Shown piece after piece: positions 1-7,311 of a stretch of DNA of 15,396 nucleotides (position 1 is the stretch's first letter; each line of letters starts with the position of its first letter). The stretch spans positions 1 to 15,396 of the forward strand of contig JAKAKF010000030.1 in assembly GCA_021813595.1 (NCBI GenBank), given 5' to 3'. Source of the DNA: a bacterium (GTDB taxonomy: Bacteria > SZUA-79 > Acidulodesulfobacterales > Acidulodesulfobacteraceae). The position numbers and the translations under genes were made by a program. Under the pieces are notes generated by a model. The model was not told where the DNA came from and did not search any database. It was given only the letters and a program-made list of their open reading frames with translations.

Positions 1-1940
1 GAAGCGGAAGCGGGCCTGTATTTTACGCCTTTTAACGCAAGCGGAATAAGTATTATTATAATAACGGCGTTAAATATCACGGCCGAAAGTATAGACGATT
101 CGGGAGAAGACAGCCTCATAATATTTAACGGCGCGAGCCATGGAAAAATAGGGGTGAACATCGCCGGTATTATGGCAAAATATTTTGCGACGTCGTTTGC
201 GATAGAAAACGTGGTAAGGGAACCGCGGGTTATAAGAAGCTGTTTGCCTATTTCGACTATTTCTATAAGTTTCGTCGGGTTTGAGTCGAGGTCTATCATA
301 TTTCCGGCTTCTTTAGCCGCCATAGTGCCGGTGTTCATAGCAACGCCGACATCAGCCTGAGCTAAAGCAGGTGCGTCGTTCGTTCCGTCTCCGGTCATTG
401 CTACGAGCTTGCCGAGCGATTGTTCATTTTTTATAATCGCCATTTTGGTTTCCGGAGTAGCTTCCGCTACAAAATCGTCAACTCCGGCTTCATCGGCAAT
501 AGCTTTTGCCGTCAAAGGATTGTCGCCCGTTATCATGACGGTTTTAATGCCTATCTTTCTTAAACTGTTAATCCGCTCCTTAATTCCGCCTTTTACGACG
601 TCTTTTAAATGTATAATGCCGAGCATACGGTCGTTTACCGCAACGGCAAGGGGCGTCCCGCCTTTTTTAGAAATCTCCTCCGCTATTTTTACGGTATCAT
701 CTGCAACTGCGCCGTTATTCTGTTCGACGAATTTTATAACCGCTTCCACCGCCCCCTTTCTTATCTGTTCTTTTTTATCAAGAATGTTAACCCCGCTCAT
801 TCTCGTAAAAGCCGAAAAAGGGATAAACTCGACGTTCTTTTCGTCGATATGCCGTCCCCTGAAGCCGTACTGTTTTGCCAGCGCAACGATAGACCTCCCT
901 TCCGGCGTTTCGTCGCTTAAAGACGAAAGCTGGGCATAGTCGGCTAATTCATTAACGGTCGAGCCGCCGGAAGGAATGAAAGCAACAGCCATCCTGTTGC
1001 CGAAAGTTATGGTTCCGGTTTTGTCTAACAGAAGGGTATTAACGTCGCCCGCGGCCTCTACCGCCTTACCGGACATTGCAATTACGTTATGTTTTACAAG
1101 CCTGTCCATACCGGAAATACCTATAGCGGAAAGCAGGGCGCCTATGGTAGTCGGTATAAGACAAACAAGAAGCGCTACGAGAATTACCGGAGATATATAC
1201 CCGTGGAAATAACCCGCCATCGGTTCTATAGTAACAACAACGACTAAAAAAAGGGCGGTCAGCATAACGAGCAAAATATTAAGGGCAATTTCATTAGGCG
1301 TCTTCTGCCTCGATGCCCCCTCGACAAGCGATATCATCTTATCTATAAAATTCTCTCCCGGGTTCGACGTTACCTTGATTATAATTTTATCCGATAAGAC
1401 TTTCGTGCCGCCGGTAACCGCGCTCCTATCGCCGCCGCTTTCCCTTATTACCGGAGCGGATTCGCCGGTAATGGCGGATTCATCTACGGAAGCAATTCCT
1501 TCTATTATGTCGCCGTCGGCTGGTATGGTATCGCCCGATTCGGCAATAACTACATCCCCTTTTCTCAAAAGTGATGCTTTTATTTTTTCCTCGTTTCCTT
1601 CTTCTTTAAACAGTCTTGCTATCACCTCGGTCTTTGTTCTTCTAAGGCTGTCTGCCTGCGCCTTGCCTCTTCCTTCGGAAATGCTCTCGGCAAAGTTGGC
1701 AAATAGAACGGTAAACCAGAGCCATAACGTTATTTGTAGAACAAAAGTGATAAATTTAAAATCATGCATAAACAAGTCTTTAATAAATATTGCCGTAGTA
1801 ATAACGGAACCTATCTCGACGACAAACATGACCGGATTTTTAACTAAAACCTTGGGGCTGAGTTTTTTAAAAGAATCCTTTACGGCGGATAACATTATAT
1901 CCTTGTTAAACGCGGAAACGTAATAAGATTTTTTGGACAT
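1..1940 (-). CDS. kdpB: KdpB, catalytic P-type ATPase subunit of the KdpFABC potassium pump (3' end beyond window)
   Basis: KdpB hydrolyses ATP and drives high-affinity K+ uptake through KdpA in the inner membrane. The reading frame opens at the ATG at 1940 ([11 protein letters not shown]), with a GAGGG Shine-Dalgarno 12 nt upstream, and stays open for 646 codons to the left edge. About 35-40 residues are missing compared with a typical KdpB of about 680. Visible motifs are ITGES with Ser161 (the site of inhibitory phosphorylation in E. coli KdpB), the phosphorylated Asp306 in [19 protein letters not shown] near 469-482, [10 protein letters not shown] at 517-526, and [16 protein letters not shown] at 578-593, which carries the charged Asp/Lys pair of TM5. 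The gene follows kdpC after 46 nt, whereas kdpB normally precedes kdpC. It is cotranscribed with the rest of kdp and so should be controlled by the upstream riboswitch. Confidence 0.98.
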   Translation of the reverse strand, partial: MSKKSYYVSAFNKDIMLSAVKDSFKKLSPKVLVKNPVMFVVEIGSVITTAIFIKDLFMHDFKFITFVLQITLWLWFTVLFANFAESISEGRGKAQADSLRRTKTEVIARLFKEEGNEEKIKASLLRKGDVVIAESGDTIPADGDIIEGIASVDESAITGESAPVIRESGGDRSAVTGGTKVLSDKIIIKVTSNPGENFIDKMISLVEGASRQKTPNEIALNILLVMLTALFLVVVVTIEPMAGYFHGYISPVILVALLVCLIPTTIGALLSAIGISGMDRLVKHNVIAMSGKAVEAAGDVNTLLLDKTGTITFGNRMAVAFIPSGGSTVNELADYAQLSSLSDETPEGRSIVALAKQYGFRGRHIDEKNVEFIPFSAFTRMSGVNILDKKEQIRKGAVEAVIKFVEQNNGAVADDTVKIAEEISKKGGTPLAVAVNDRMLGIIHLKDVVKGGIKERINSLRKIGIKTVMITGDNPLTAKAIADEAGVDDFVAEATPETKMAIIKNEQSLGKLVAMTGDGTNDAPALAQADVGVAMNTGTMAAKEAGNMIDLDSNPTKLIEIVEIGKQLLITRGSLTTFSIANDVAKYFAIIPAMFTPIFPWLAPLNIMRLSSPESSILSAVIFNAVIIIILIPLALKGVKYRPASA

Positions 1941-1986
1941 GATTTTTCTTATCCCTCTAATTATTAAAATTAAAAAATATTTTTCT

Positions 1987-2610
1987 TTAAACTAACCCTT
2001 TGAAAATAAGTTTATATAACTTGTAATTGCTTTTTTTAAGCAGTATAGAAAGTTTTAAATTTAATTTCACGGTATTTACGCCGGGAGTTCCGAATATGCC
2101 GAATCGCCTGTAAGACACGTTGCTTTTAACAAGGCGGTAAAGTATGCTTTCCGGTATTCCGGTAAGCGAGGATATTCTCGGCGCCTGGTCAAGCGCAGCC
2201 GTTATGGAAATATATGGTCCTAAACCCGAACCGGAACCCGTTATTATATCAGCCGGAACACCGCCTTTTTTAACGGTTGGATTTTCCTTTAAAAATTTAT
2301 TTATCAATTTTTTTTCATGGCTTATATACTTTCCGTTTGTAGGGGCATAATTCGACCCGCCCGATTCCGTTCCGTCATAACCGTTTCCGGCATACGACGG
2401 TCTGCCGTTAAATATATACGGAGAAGTAAATTTTTCGCCTATCAACAGGCTGCCTACCGGTTTTGAATTTTTATTGAATATTATGCTTCCGTCCGCCTGA
2501 AACGGAAAGGCTATTTTCCCTATGCCCCAGATAAGAAACGTATATGCAAGCGAGCATACGACATACAGTAAAATCGTTAATTTTAACATTTTTATAAGTT
2601 CTTTCCCCAC
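1987..2610 (-). CDS. kdpC: KdpC, accessory subunit of the potassium-transporting ATPase
   Basis: KdpC has a single membrane span and a periplasmic domain, and is needed for assembly and ATP affinity of the Kdp pump. One TM segment lies near residues 10-30. It is followed by family motifs: GSLLIGEKF, the GRPS box, [11 protein letters not shown], and a C-terminal [15 protein letters not shown]. The usual SGLDP/SGLDN motif reads SGLGP here (Asp to Gly, about residue 131), and the protein has a basic C-terminal extension ([16 protein letters not shown]). The GTG start at 2610 is chosen because AAAGAGG lies 9 nt upstream and the resulting N-terminus ([11 protein letters not shown]) resembles the family. 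An ATG at 2619 would directly abut that Shine-Dalgarno, and an ATG at 2589 is a third option. The gene sits between kdpA and kdpB instead of last. Confidence 0.93.
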   Translation of the reverse strand: MGKELIKMLKLTILLYVVCSLAYTFLIWGIGKIAFPFQADGSIIFNKNSKPVGSLLIGEKFTSPYIFNGRPSYAGNGYDGTESGGSNYAPTNGKYISHEKKLINKFLKENPTVKKGGVPADIITGSGSGLGPYISITAALDQAPRISSLTGIPESILYRLVKSNVSYRRFGIFGTPGVNTVKLNLKLSILLKKSNYKLYKLIFKGLV

Positions 2611-2639
2611 GATAAACATCCTCTTTAAATTATTTTAAA

Positions 2640-4364
2640 TTAATAAAACAGATGCCCTTTTATCATTGCAAAATGTTCCGCAATAGGTCCAAGCGCCAGC
2701 GCCGGAAAGAACGTTAGCGCCCCGACAAGAAGTATGGTTCCCGTTATAACCGTATAAAATAAAACACCGTGGGCAGGAAAAGTACCGGCCGATTCAGGTA
2801 TGCTTTTCTTTTTGATTAATGAACCTGCTATTGCGACCTGACATATTATAGGAATATATCTGCCGAAAAATATAGTAAGTCCGAGCGAAATATTATAAAA
2901 AAGCGTATCGCCGTTAAGACCGGCAAATGCAGACCCGTTGTTTGCCGTCGTCGAGGTATAAGCGTATAAAATCTCGCTTAATCCGTGCGGACCCGGATTT
3001 AATATGCCCGCCAGCCCCGCCGGTATTGCTATTGCTATTGCAAAAGGTATAAGAATAATAAACGCATGGGCAAACATTGCAAGCGTTGCAAGTTTCACTT
3101 CCTTAGCCTCTATTTTTTTTCCAAGAAATTCAGGCGTCCGCCCCACCATAAGCCCGGCGATAAACACGCCTATTATTACCATTGTGAGCATATTTAGAAG
3201 CCCCACGCCTTTACCTCCGAATATGAGGTTCAACATCATCTCGGCTATTAAAACCATGCCGGAAAGAGGCATAAAACTGTCGTGGGAGGCATCGACGTTG
3301 CCGGTGGTAAAGGCCGTAGTAGCTACTGCAAATAAAGAGGTCTGGGCAATTCCGATATGTTCCTGCTTTCCTTCCATATTGCCGCCCGGATTATTTTTAG
3401 AAACACGGATATTTGCTCCTAACTTTGCAAGAAACGGATTGCCGTGCGCCTCCTGAGAATAAACTATGGCAAGACAAACTATGAGAAACGTCATAGCAAC
3501 CGCAAATAACGTCCATGCATGCTTTTTATCCCCTATCATTATCCCGTACATTAAAAACAACGCTATGGGAATCGTCCCCATCATAAATATAATTAAGGCG
3601 TTAGTAAAGGGATTAGGATTTTCGTAAGGCTGGGCGGCGTTTGCGTTGTAAAAACCTCCTCCGTTGGTACCAAGATTTTCGATGGATACCATAGAAGCTA
3701 CCGGTCCTACGGAAAGCATCTGTTTAACTCCGGTCATATTAGTCACTTTTTTCTGCATGACAAACGTCTGCGGCGCGCCCTGCCACAGCATAATAACCGC
3801 AAATATAACGGCTAAAGGGAGAAAAAGCCTGTAAACAGCCTTTATAAAATCTACGTAAAAATTACCCACATATTTTGCTTCGCGCCTTATAAGCCCGCGG
3901 ATAAAAGCTACGGCAAAAACAAGTCCCGTGGCGGCAGAAGTGAACTGCAGAAAAGCAAGCGCCATCTGGGAAAAATTGGACAAAACCTCCTCTCCGCCGT
4001 AGTTTTGCCAGTTCGTATTGGTTATAAAACTTATCGCCGTGTTAAAATCAAGCGCCCAAGGTATGCCGGGATAATGCATCTGATTAAGCGGAAGAAAATT
4101 TTGAAATCTTAAAATCAAAAATACAATCGTAAGCATAAAAAAATTGACGATAAGCCCCGTCTTTAAATATTTAACCCAGTCCACCTCTTCATTTCCGTTA
4201 ACTTTCAGGAACTTTAAAGTCAAATTTTCTACCGGATATATAATTCCGTCTAAAAATGTAGGTTCGCATTTAAAAACATGCGCAAGATATTTACTTAACG
4301 GAATCGCGGCTATAACCATAACGGCAAGCGTTATTAAAATCTGCAAAACTCCCGTGTAAGTCAT
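2640..4364 (-). CDS. kdpA: KdpA, potassium-channel-like subunit of the Kdp pump
   Basis: KdpA is the polytopic inner-membrane subunit that selects and conducts K+; it is related to the Trk/Ktr superfamily, with four pore-loop repeats. At 574 residues it is slightly longer than E. coli KdpA (557). All four selectivity loops are visible: TNTNWQNYGG (116-124), NLGTNGGGFYNANAA (230-244), FTTGNVDASHDSF (352-364) and TSTTANNGSAF (470-480). Other family landmarks are NPFTNA (251-256), GRTPEFLGKKIEAKE (408-422) and a GRYIPII segment (501-507). The ATG at 4364 has AGAGGTG about 8 nt upstream and gives a hydrophobic N-terminus typical of the family. It lies 34 nt after a small membrane-peptide gene and 20 nt before kdpC. 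Confidence 0.98.
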   Translation of the reverse strand: MTYTGVLQILITLAVMVIAAIPLSKYLAHVFKCEPTFLDGIIYPVENLTLKFLKVNGNEEVDWVKYLKTGLIVNFFMLTIVFLILRFQNFLPLNQMHYPGIPWALDFNTAISFITNTNWQNYGGEEVLSNFSQMALAFLQFTSAATGLVFAVAFIRGLIRREAKYVGNFYVDFIKAVYRLFLPLAVIFAVIMLWQGAPQTFVMQKKVTNMTGVKQMLSVGPVASMVSIENLGTNGGGFYNANAAQPYENPNPFTNALIIFMMGTIPIALFLMYGIMIGDKKHAWTLFAVAMTFLIVCLAIVYSQEAHGNPFLAKLGANIRVSKNNPGGNMEGKQEHIGIAQTSLFAVATTAFTTGNVDASHDSFMPLSGMVLIAEMMLNLIFGGKGVGLLNMLTMVIIGVFIAGLMVGRTPEFLGKKIEAKEVKLATLAMFAHAFIILIPFAIAIAIPAGLAGILNPGPHGLSEILYAYTSTTANNGSAFAGLNGDTLFYNISLGLTIFFGRYIPIICQVAIAGSLIKKKSIPESAGTFPAHGVLFYTVITGTILLVGALTFFPALALGPIAEHFAMIKGHLFY

Positions 4365-4398
4365 TATTCGACACCTCTTTTTAATGTTTAAATTTCAA

Positions 4399-4485
4399 TT
4401 AAATCTTATCTATAAAATCCGTAAAAAACCATAATACGGCATACATTATAGCTATGCCGGCAAAAGCTGCTAAAAATGCTATCAT
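4399..4485 (-). CDS. 28-residue single-span membrane peptide between kdpF and kdpA, function unknown
   Basis: A 28-codon frame begins with ATG at 4485 and stops with TAA at 4399. Its ribosome binding site is very strong (GGGGAGGGG, ending 6 nt before the start), which argues that it is translated. The peptide (MIAFLAAFAGIAIMYAVLWF, then TDFIDKI) is one hydrophobic span with a short acidic/basic tail. It is not KdpF: the KdpF-like gene lies immediately upstream, and this peptide lacks the YPxxF ending. Small hydrophobic peptides of this general form are, from memory, seen next to kdp genes in other bacteria, but I cannot name a family. It may be an additional lipid-like stabiliser of KdpA, an assembly factor or a regulator. 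Coding status is well supported by the Shine-Dalgarno and operon position; the role is unknown. Confidence 0.72.
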   Translation of the reverse strand: MIAFLAAFAGIAIMYAVLWFFTDFIDKI

Positions 4486-4496
4486 TTATAGCCCCT

Positions 4497-4545
4497 CCCC
4501 ATTTAATTTCAATAAAATTGCAATGCACGCTAAATTTATATGGGG
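4497..4545 (-). promoter_or_regulatory. Imperfect hairpin over the ribosome binding site of the 28-codon peptide gene
   Basis: Just after the kdpF stop, CCCCAT (4545-4540) is complementary to ATGGGG (4502-4497). After one mismatch the helix continues with three pairs, and after a second mismatch with about five more, including wobbles; the loop is about 17 nt. The GGGG of the 3' arm is the first half of the GGGGAGGGG ribosome binding site. The structure could lower initiation at the peptide gene unless ribosomes leaving kdpF open it. This is inferred from base pairing only. Confidence 0.35.
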
Positions 4546-4546
4546 T

Positions 4547-4633
4547 TCAAAATTTATCCGGATATATCAACACATAAAATAAATATGCCAGTACCAGCAT
4601 AGAAACTATAAGAAGAATAATACTTTCTATCAT
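4547..4633 (-). CDS. kdpF: KdpF, small stabilising subunit of the Kdp pump
   Basis: This 28-residue single-span peptide is the first gene of the operon. The sequence starts MIESIILLIVSMLVLAYLFY and ends VLIYPDKF. The AYLFYVLIYPDKF end matches the KdpF pattern (YL..AL..PE.F), and the length matches the 29-residue E. coli protein. KdpF sits at the KdpA-lipid interface and stabilises the KdpABC complex. The ATG at 4633 is preceded by GGAGG with a 10-nt spacer, and the stop is TGA at 4547. It is the first gene downstream of the leader terminator, so its translation depends on readthrough. The gene is too short for routine gene callers, but the motif, ribosome binding site and position make it convincing. 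Confidence 0.9.
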   Translation of the reverse strand: MIESIILLIVSMLVLAYLFYVLIYPDKF

Positions 4634-4736
4634 AAACTACCCGCCTCCGTTTTTATTAAATAAATTAAATTTTTAACGGCTATACTCCTATAAGCCTTAT
4701 ATTTAAGACGCAAATGCTTATGTTACGCATTTTTGC

Positions 4737-4773
4737 AAAAAAATAGCCGGAGGTTTCAAAACCTCCGGCTATT
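4737..4773 (-). terminator. Intrinsic terminator in the kdp leader (riboswitch expression platform)
   Basis: A perfect 13-15 bp stem (AATAGCCGGAGGTTT pairing with AAACCTCCGGCTATT, with a 2-4 nt loop) is followed on the minus strand by a run of seven T. It lies between the kdp promoter and kdpF with no gene upstream in the same transcript, so it acts as an attenuator and not as an operon end. Its 5' arm shares AATAGC (4768-4773) with the antiterminator. Confidence 0.93.
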
Positions 4774-4880
4774 AAAGAATAAATAAAAATATTATCGATA
4801 TGCGGATATATATATTAATCCGTTATCTTTTATTAAATATTAAACTAATCCGTGCTATACTTTTGGCGCTCTTTAATAGC
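4768..4880 (-). promoter_or_regulatory. Predicted antiterminator helix linking aptamer 3' end and terminator 5' arm
   Basis: GCTATTAAAGA at 4880-4870, the 3' end of the aptamer, is perfectly complementary to TCTTTAATAGC at 4778-4768, giving an 11-bp helix. The upstream strand includes AAAGA of the 3' half of the closing helix P1 (4874-4867). The downstream strand includes AATAGC of the terminator 5' arm. The helix is therefore incompatible both with P1 and with the full terminator. Roughly 90 nt of AT-rich spacer lie between the strands, including a small CGGAT/ATCCG hairpin. This arrangement predicts that ligand binding turns transcription off. Confidence 0.75.
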
Positions 4881-5030
4881 TTGCGAAGTTAGCTGACGGG
4901 CTAAGGATAAAGAGTTCTCCTTTATCTTCTTTTTCATTAATAAACAAATAGAAGATATTCGCCCCAAAATTTTGGTTCCTCCGCTTCCCTTATACACATA
5001 AAGGAATTAAGCTTTAATTTTCAAAGAACG
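4867..5030 (-). promoter_or_regulatory. ydaO/yuaA-type cyclic di-AMP riboswitch aptamer upstream of kdp
   Basis: Read on the minus strand, this region carries the conserved blocks of the ydaO/yuaA class as I recall them: GCTTAATTCC near 5012-5003, GGGAAGCGGAGGAACC near 4988-4973, TTGGGGCGAATATC near 4966-4953, and TTAGCCCGTCAGCTAAC followed by TTCGCAAGC at 4904-4879 (consensus of roughly UAGCCCGACAGCUAACCUCGUAGGC). The ends close through P1: CGTTCTTT (5030-5023) with AAAGAGCG (4874-4867), eight pairs including one G-U. Members of this class bind c-di-AMP and often control potassium transporters and osmolyte or cell-wall genes. Here the aptamer lies between a promoter and an attenuator ahead of kdpF. 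The assignment rests on motif memory and structure, without a covariance-model score. Confidence 0.9.
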
Positions 5031-5062
5031 ATTTATTTGGATAATGCTATAAATTTATTACA

Positions 5063-5090
5063 ATTATATATCTGCTAAAAATTAAGTCAA
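5063..5090 (-). promoter_or_regulatory. Sigma70-type promoter of the kdp operon
   Basis: TTGACT (5090-5085) and TATAAT (5068-5063) are separated by 16 nt, close to the housekeeping consensus. Transcription should start near 5056, about 25 nt before helix P1 of the riboswitch. The -35 box begins 20 nt after the stop of the upstream MFS gene. No terminator separates the two, so readthrough from that gene would also pass through the riboswitch. Confidence 0.8.
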
Positions 5091-5110
5091 GAAAAATCGG
5101 AGCAGCAATA

Positions 5111-6346
5111 TTATTTAATTTCGTCAAGTTCTTTATTTTTAGTTTCCGGCAGAAAAGAAGAAAGGAAAAATGCCGCAAACATTAAAACCGCAACCGAATA
5201 ATAACCTAAATCTTTATTTTCCTTAACGAAATACGTCATTATTAAAACTCCGAATACGGCTCCTATTTTTCCCGCCATGGCCGAAAATCCGTAAGCCGAC
5301 GACCTGAAAGACGTATGTGAAAGCTCGGCGGGAAAAATCCCTACCGTTAAGGATGCTAAAGAATTAAAAATTTCGGCTATAAAAATTACGGCGACAAGAC
5401 CGGTTAATGTTCCGTATGCGAAAGGAAGAAAAAAAAGGGCGGCGCCCATCCCTGCAAAACCGATAAGCTGTATCTTTTTTCTTCCTATTTTATCTATTTC
5501 TAAAAGCCCGATTGAGGAGCTTGCTATACCGACTAAAAGAATTAAAGACGTTATAAGCGCATTGTCTTCGTTTGAAATCAGTCCGCTTTTTTTAAAGATT
5601 AACGGTATTAGCAGACCGATACCGTATGCTCCGACGTCGTATAAAAACCAGATAGAGGAATACAGAACCGTGTTTTTTATATGCGCTTTTGAAAACATTC
5701 CTTCGATGTATAACTTATTTTTTTTATATTCGTTTCTTAGACTTTTTGCATTTATCCATCTTTTAGATTCCGGCATAGAAATTCTTAAAAACATTACTAT
5801 AAATGCGGGGATAACGCCGATACCAAGCATAAGCCGCCACATTTCAGGTCCGAAAGGAAAAAGGGCCGCCGCGGTTAAAGAAGAAAATATCGAACCTATG
5901 CCGAACGACAAACCGGCGAAGGAAAGATGTTTACCTCTGAGCGCCTCCGGCGCCGTTTCCGCAATATAAGAATTGGATACCGGATAATCGGCTCCGACCG
6001 CAACACCCAGAATCAACCTCGATATAAACAGCATTAAAAAATTAACCGAAAAAGCCGATACGATTCCGAAAACTACAAAAACCGCCATATTTAAAATATA
6101 AACCGATTTTCTCCCGAAAATATCGCTGAAATATCCAATCAACAATGCCCCTATTATACTGCCGAATACCACGGATGCTATTATTAAGCCCGATTCTAAC
6201 GCATTCAGGCTGAAATACGGATTGATAAGTATTATCGCGAATGCAATTATAGTCAGGGAATAACCGTCCAAAAACATTCCGGTAGAAGAAAGCAGAAGAG
6301 GTCTGGTAAAAAAACCGTTTTTATCTATATCTTTATAGAAAGGCAT
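5111..6346 (-). CDS. Major facilitator superfamily transporter, sugar-porter/phosphate-symporter-like, substrate unknown
   Basis: This 411-residue inner-membrane protein has the hydropathy of a 12-span MFS carrier. Motif A reads GYFSDIFGRK (71-80), with a second-half counterpart DKIGRKK (285-291). TM1 has FLDGY with Asp27. GVAVGADYPVSNSYIAETAP (114-133) resembles the signature of phosphate:H+ and organic-acid symporters. PESKRW (192-197) and a closing PETK (400-403) are sugar-porter landmarks, and FPAELSHTSFRSSAYG lies at 338-353. The substrate cannot be assigned; organic acid, phosphate or sugar are all possible. It begins 17 nt after the TIM-barrel gene, suggesting cotranscription or coupling. 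The ATG at 6346 has no Shine-Dalgarno (TTTTCTTT precedes it), and a TATAAT lies 16 nt upstream. No terminator is visible after its stop. Confidence 0.9.
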   Translation of the reverse strand: MPFYKDIDKNGFFTRPLLLSSTGMFLDGYSLTIIAFAIILINPYFSLNALESGLIIASVVFGSIIGALLIGYFSDIFGRKSVYILNMAVFVVFGIVSAFSVNFLMLFISRLILGVAVGADYPVSNSYIAETAPEALRGKHLSFAGLSFGIGSIFSSLTAAALFPFGPEMWRLMLGIGVIPAFIVMFLRISMPESKRWINAKSLRNEYKKNKLYIEGMFSKAHIKNTVLYSSIWFLYDVGAYGIGLLIPLIFKKSGLISNEDNALITSLILLVGIASSSIGLLEIDKIGRKKIQLIGFAGMGAALFFLPFAYGTLTGLVAVIFIAEIFNSLASLTVGIFPAELSHTSFRSSAYGFSAMAGKIGAVFGVLIMTYFVKENKDLGYYSVAVLMFAAFFLSSFLPETKNKELDEIK

Positions 6347-6363
6347 AAAGAAAATTTACGGCA

Positions 6364-7260
6364 TTATATAAAATTACCGGATTTTAAGTAATCTAAGGAA
6401 GAAATTAAATCTTCTTTAGACCTGTTTTCTATTATCAAAGACCCTGAAAATTGCCTATTCTCGACGAGAGAGTTAAAAAATTCGTCCGGTTTTAAAATGC
6501 CGGTTCCTAAAGGTCTATGTTCGTTTCTTACGGTCGTTCTTAAGTCGCTTCTTTTTTCCGTCATATCCTGAATATGCATCTCGCCTATGCGGTTAAGGTT
6601 AAATTTTTCGAGAAATTCTTCAGGCATAAAACCGTTTAACCCCCAGTGACCCATATCGAAACAGACCGATATGCCGAATTCTTCGACTATGGGGTATAAA
6701 TAATCGAACGGAAAAACCTCGAGGTTTTCTAACGCGAAAACAGATGGCGGCAGTTTAGTTTCCTTTAGTATATCCGACATACTTTTCTTTGCCTGATTCA
6801 CTGCAATATCTATCAACGTCCTTTTTGCTTTTTCTTCGATAGGAAAAAATAAGATAGAATCTTCAAATTCGGAAGTCAGATGAATAACGAATTTTCTAAC
6901 GCCCAATCCGCGGCAGGCATCTATTACCCTTATAATCGCGTTAACGGATACCTGCCTGTATTCTTCCAAAGGACTTGCCGGATTAAGCTGAAGATACGGA
7001 AGATGGACCGAAACCGAAAACGGGCTTACTAAAGGAATAATTAATTTTTGCAAAGAACCCGGATTTAACTGTTCTATCTCGGTATTTATCTCGATATTTC
7101 CTATCTTATATGAATTTAAAAGACTAAAAAAATCGTTGAATGAGGTTTGTAAGCGGTCGAGATTGTTATCGCCCAAAAGTCCGAACCCGATGCCGAAAAA
7201 CGAATCGGTATTGACCCCGAAATTAAGCCCGTTATCTTTATTAAAATTATCGTTAACCAT
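6364..7260 (-). CDS. TIM-barrel protein of the sugar phosphate isomerase/AP endonuclease family 2 superfamily
   Basis: This 298-residue soluble protein carries the metal-site pattern of xylose-isomerase-like TIM barrels: SVHLPY with His86, FVIHL with His127, ALENLEVFPF with Glu178, CFDMGHW with Asp202 and His205, GEMHIQDM with His229, and LIIENRSKEDL with Glu278. The family includes sugar and inosose isomerases/epimerases, endonuclease IV and CbiR, a cobamide-remodelling hydrolase. The layout (VHLP early, ENL followed by a PIVEE segment, ICFDMGH, then an EDL..SL..L end) recalls CbiR-like proteins to me, but this is only a hint. It sits between an orphan gene and an MFS transporter, so a small catabolic or salvage function is plausible. 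The start at 7260 has no Shine-Dalgarno; a TATAAT lies at 7296-7291. Fold assignment is firm, substrate is not. Confidence 0.85.
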   Translation of the reverse strand: MVNDNFNKDNGLNFGVNTDSFFGIGFGLLGDNNLDRLQTSFNDFFSLLNSYKIGNIEINTEIEQLNPGSLQKLIIPLVSPFSVSVHLPYLQLNPASPLEEYRQVSVNAIIRVIDACRGLGVRKFVIHLTSEFEDSILFFPIEEKAKRTLIDIAVNQAKKSMSDILKETKLPPSVFALENLEVFPFDYLYPIVEEFGISVCFDMGHWGLNGFMPEEFLEKFNLNRIGEMHIQDMTEKRSDLRTTVRNEHRPLGTGILKPDEFFNSLVENRQFSGSLIIENRSKEDLISSLDYLKSGNFI

Positions 7261-7311
7261 AAATGTTTTTATTGTTTAAAAAGTTAAGCGATTATATCAA
7301 ATTTTTCATTA

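Noticed and set aside
409..939. Long open frame on the plus strand
   Set aside because: It lies antisense to kdpB, whose P-type ATPase motifs are unmistakable, and its translation has no recognisable protein features. The same applies to the other plus-strand frames within kdpA, kdpC, the MFS gene, the porin and the molybdoenzyme.
4689..4701. Thirteen-base palindrome TATAAGCCTTATA upstream of kdpF
   Set aside because: It is short and AT-rich, is located after the attenuator and about 360 nt downstream of the promoter, and no second copy is seen. A KdpE-type operator would be expected upstream of the promoter.
4680..4730. Sixteen-codon frame (MRNISICVLNIRLIGV) in the kdp leader that could be a leader peptide
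   Set aside because: It has no ribosome binding site, lies downstream of the terminator where attenuation by translation would not act, and the riboswitch already explains the terminator.
4978..4983. Six-base pairing of the aptamer's CGGAGG with the terminator's 3' arm as an antiterminator
   Set aside because: It is too short to compete with a 13-15 bp stem, and the 11-bp pairing at 4880-4870 with 4778-4768 is a far better antiterminator.
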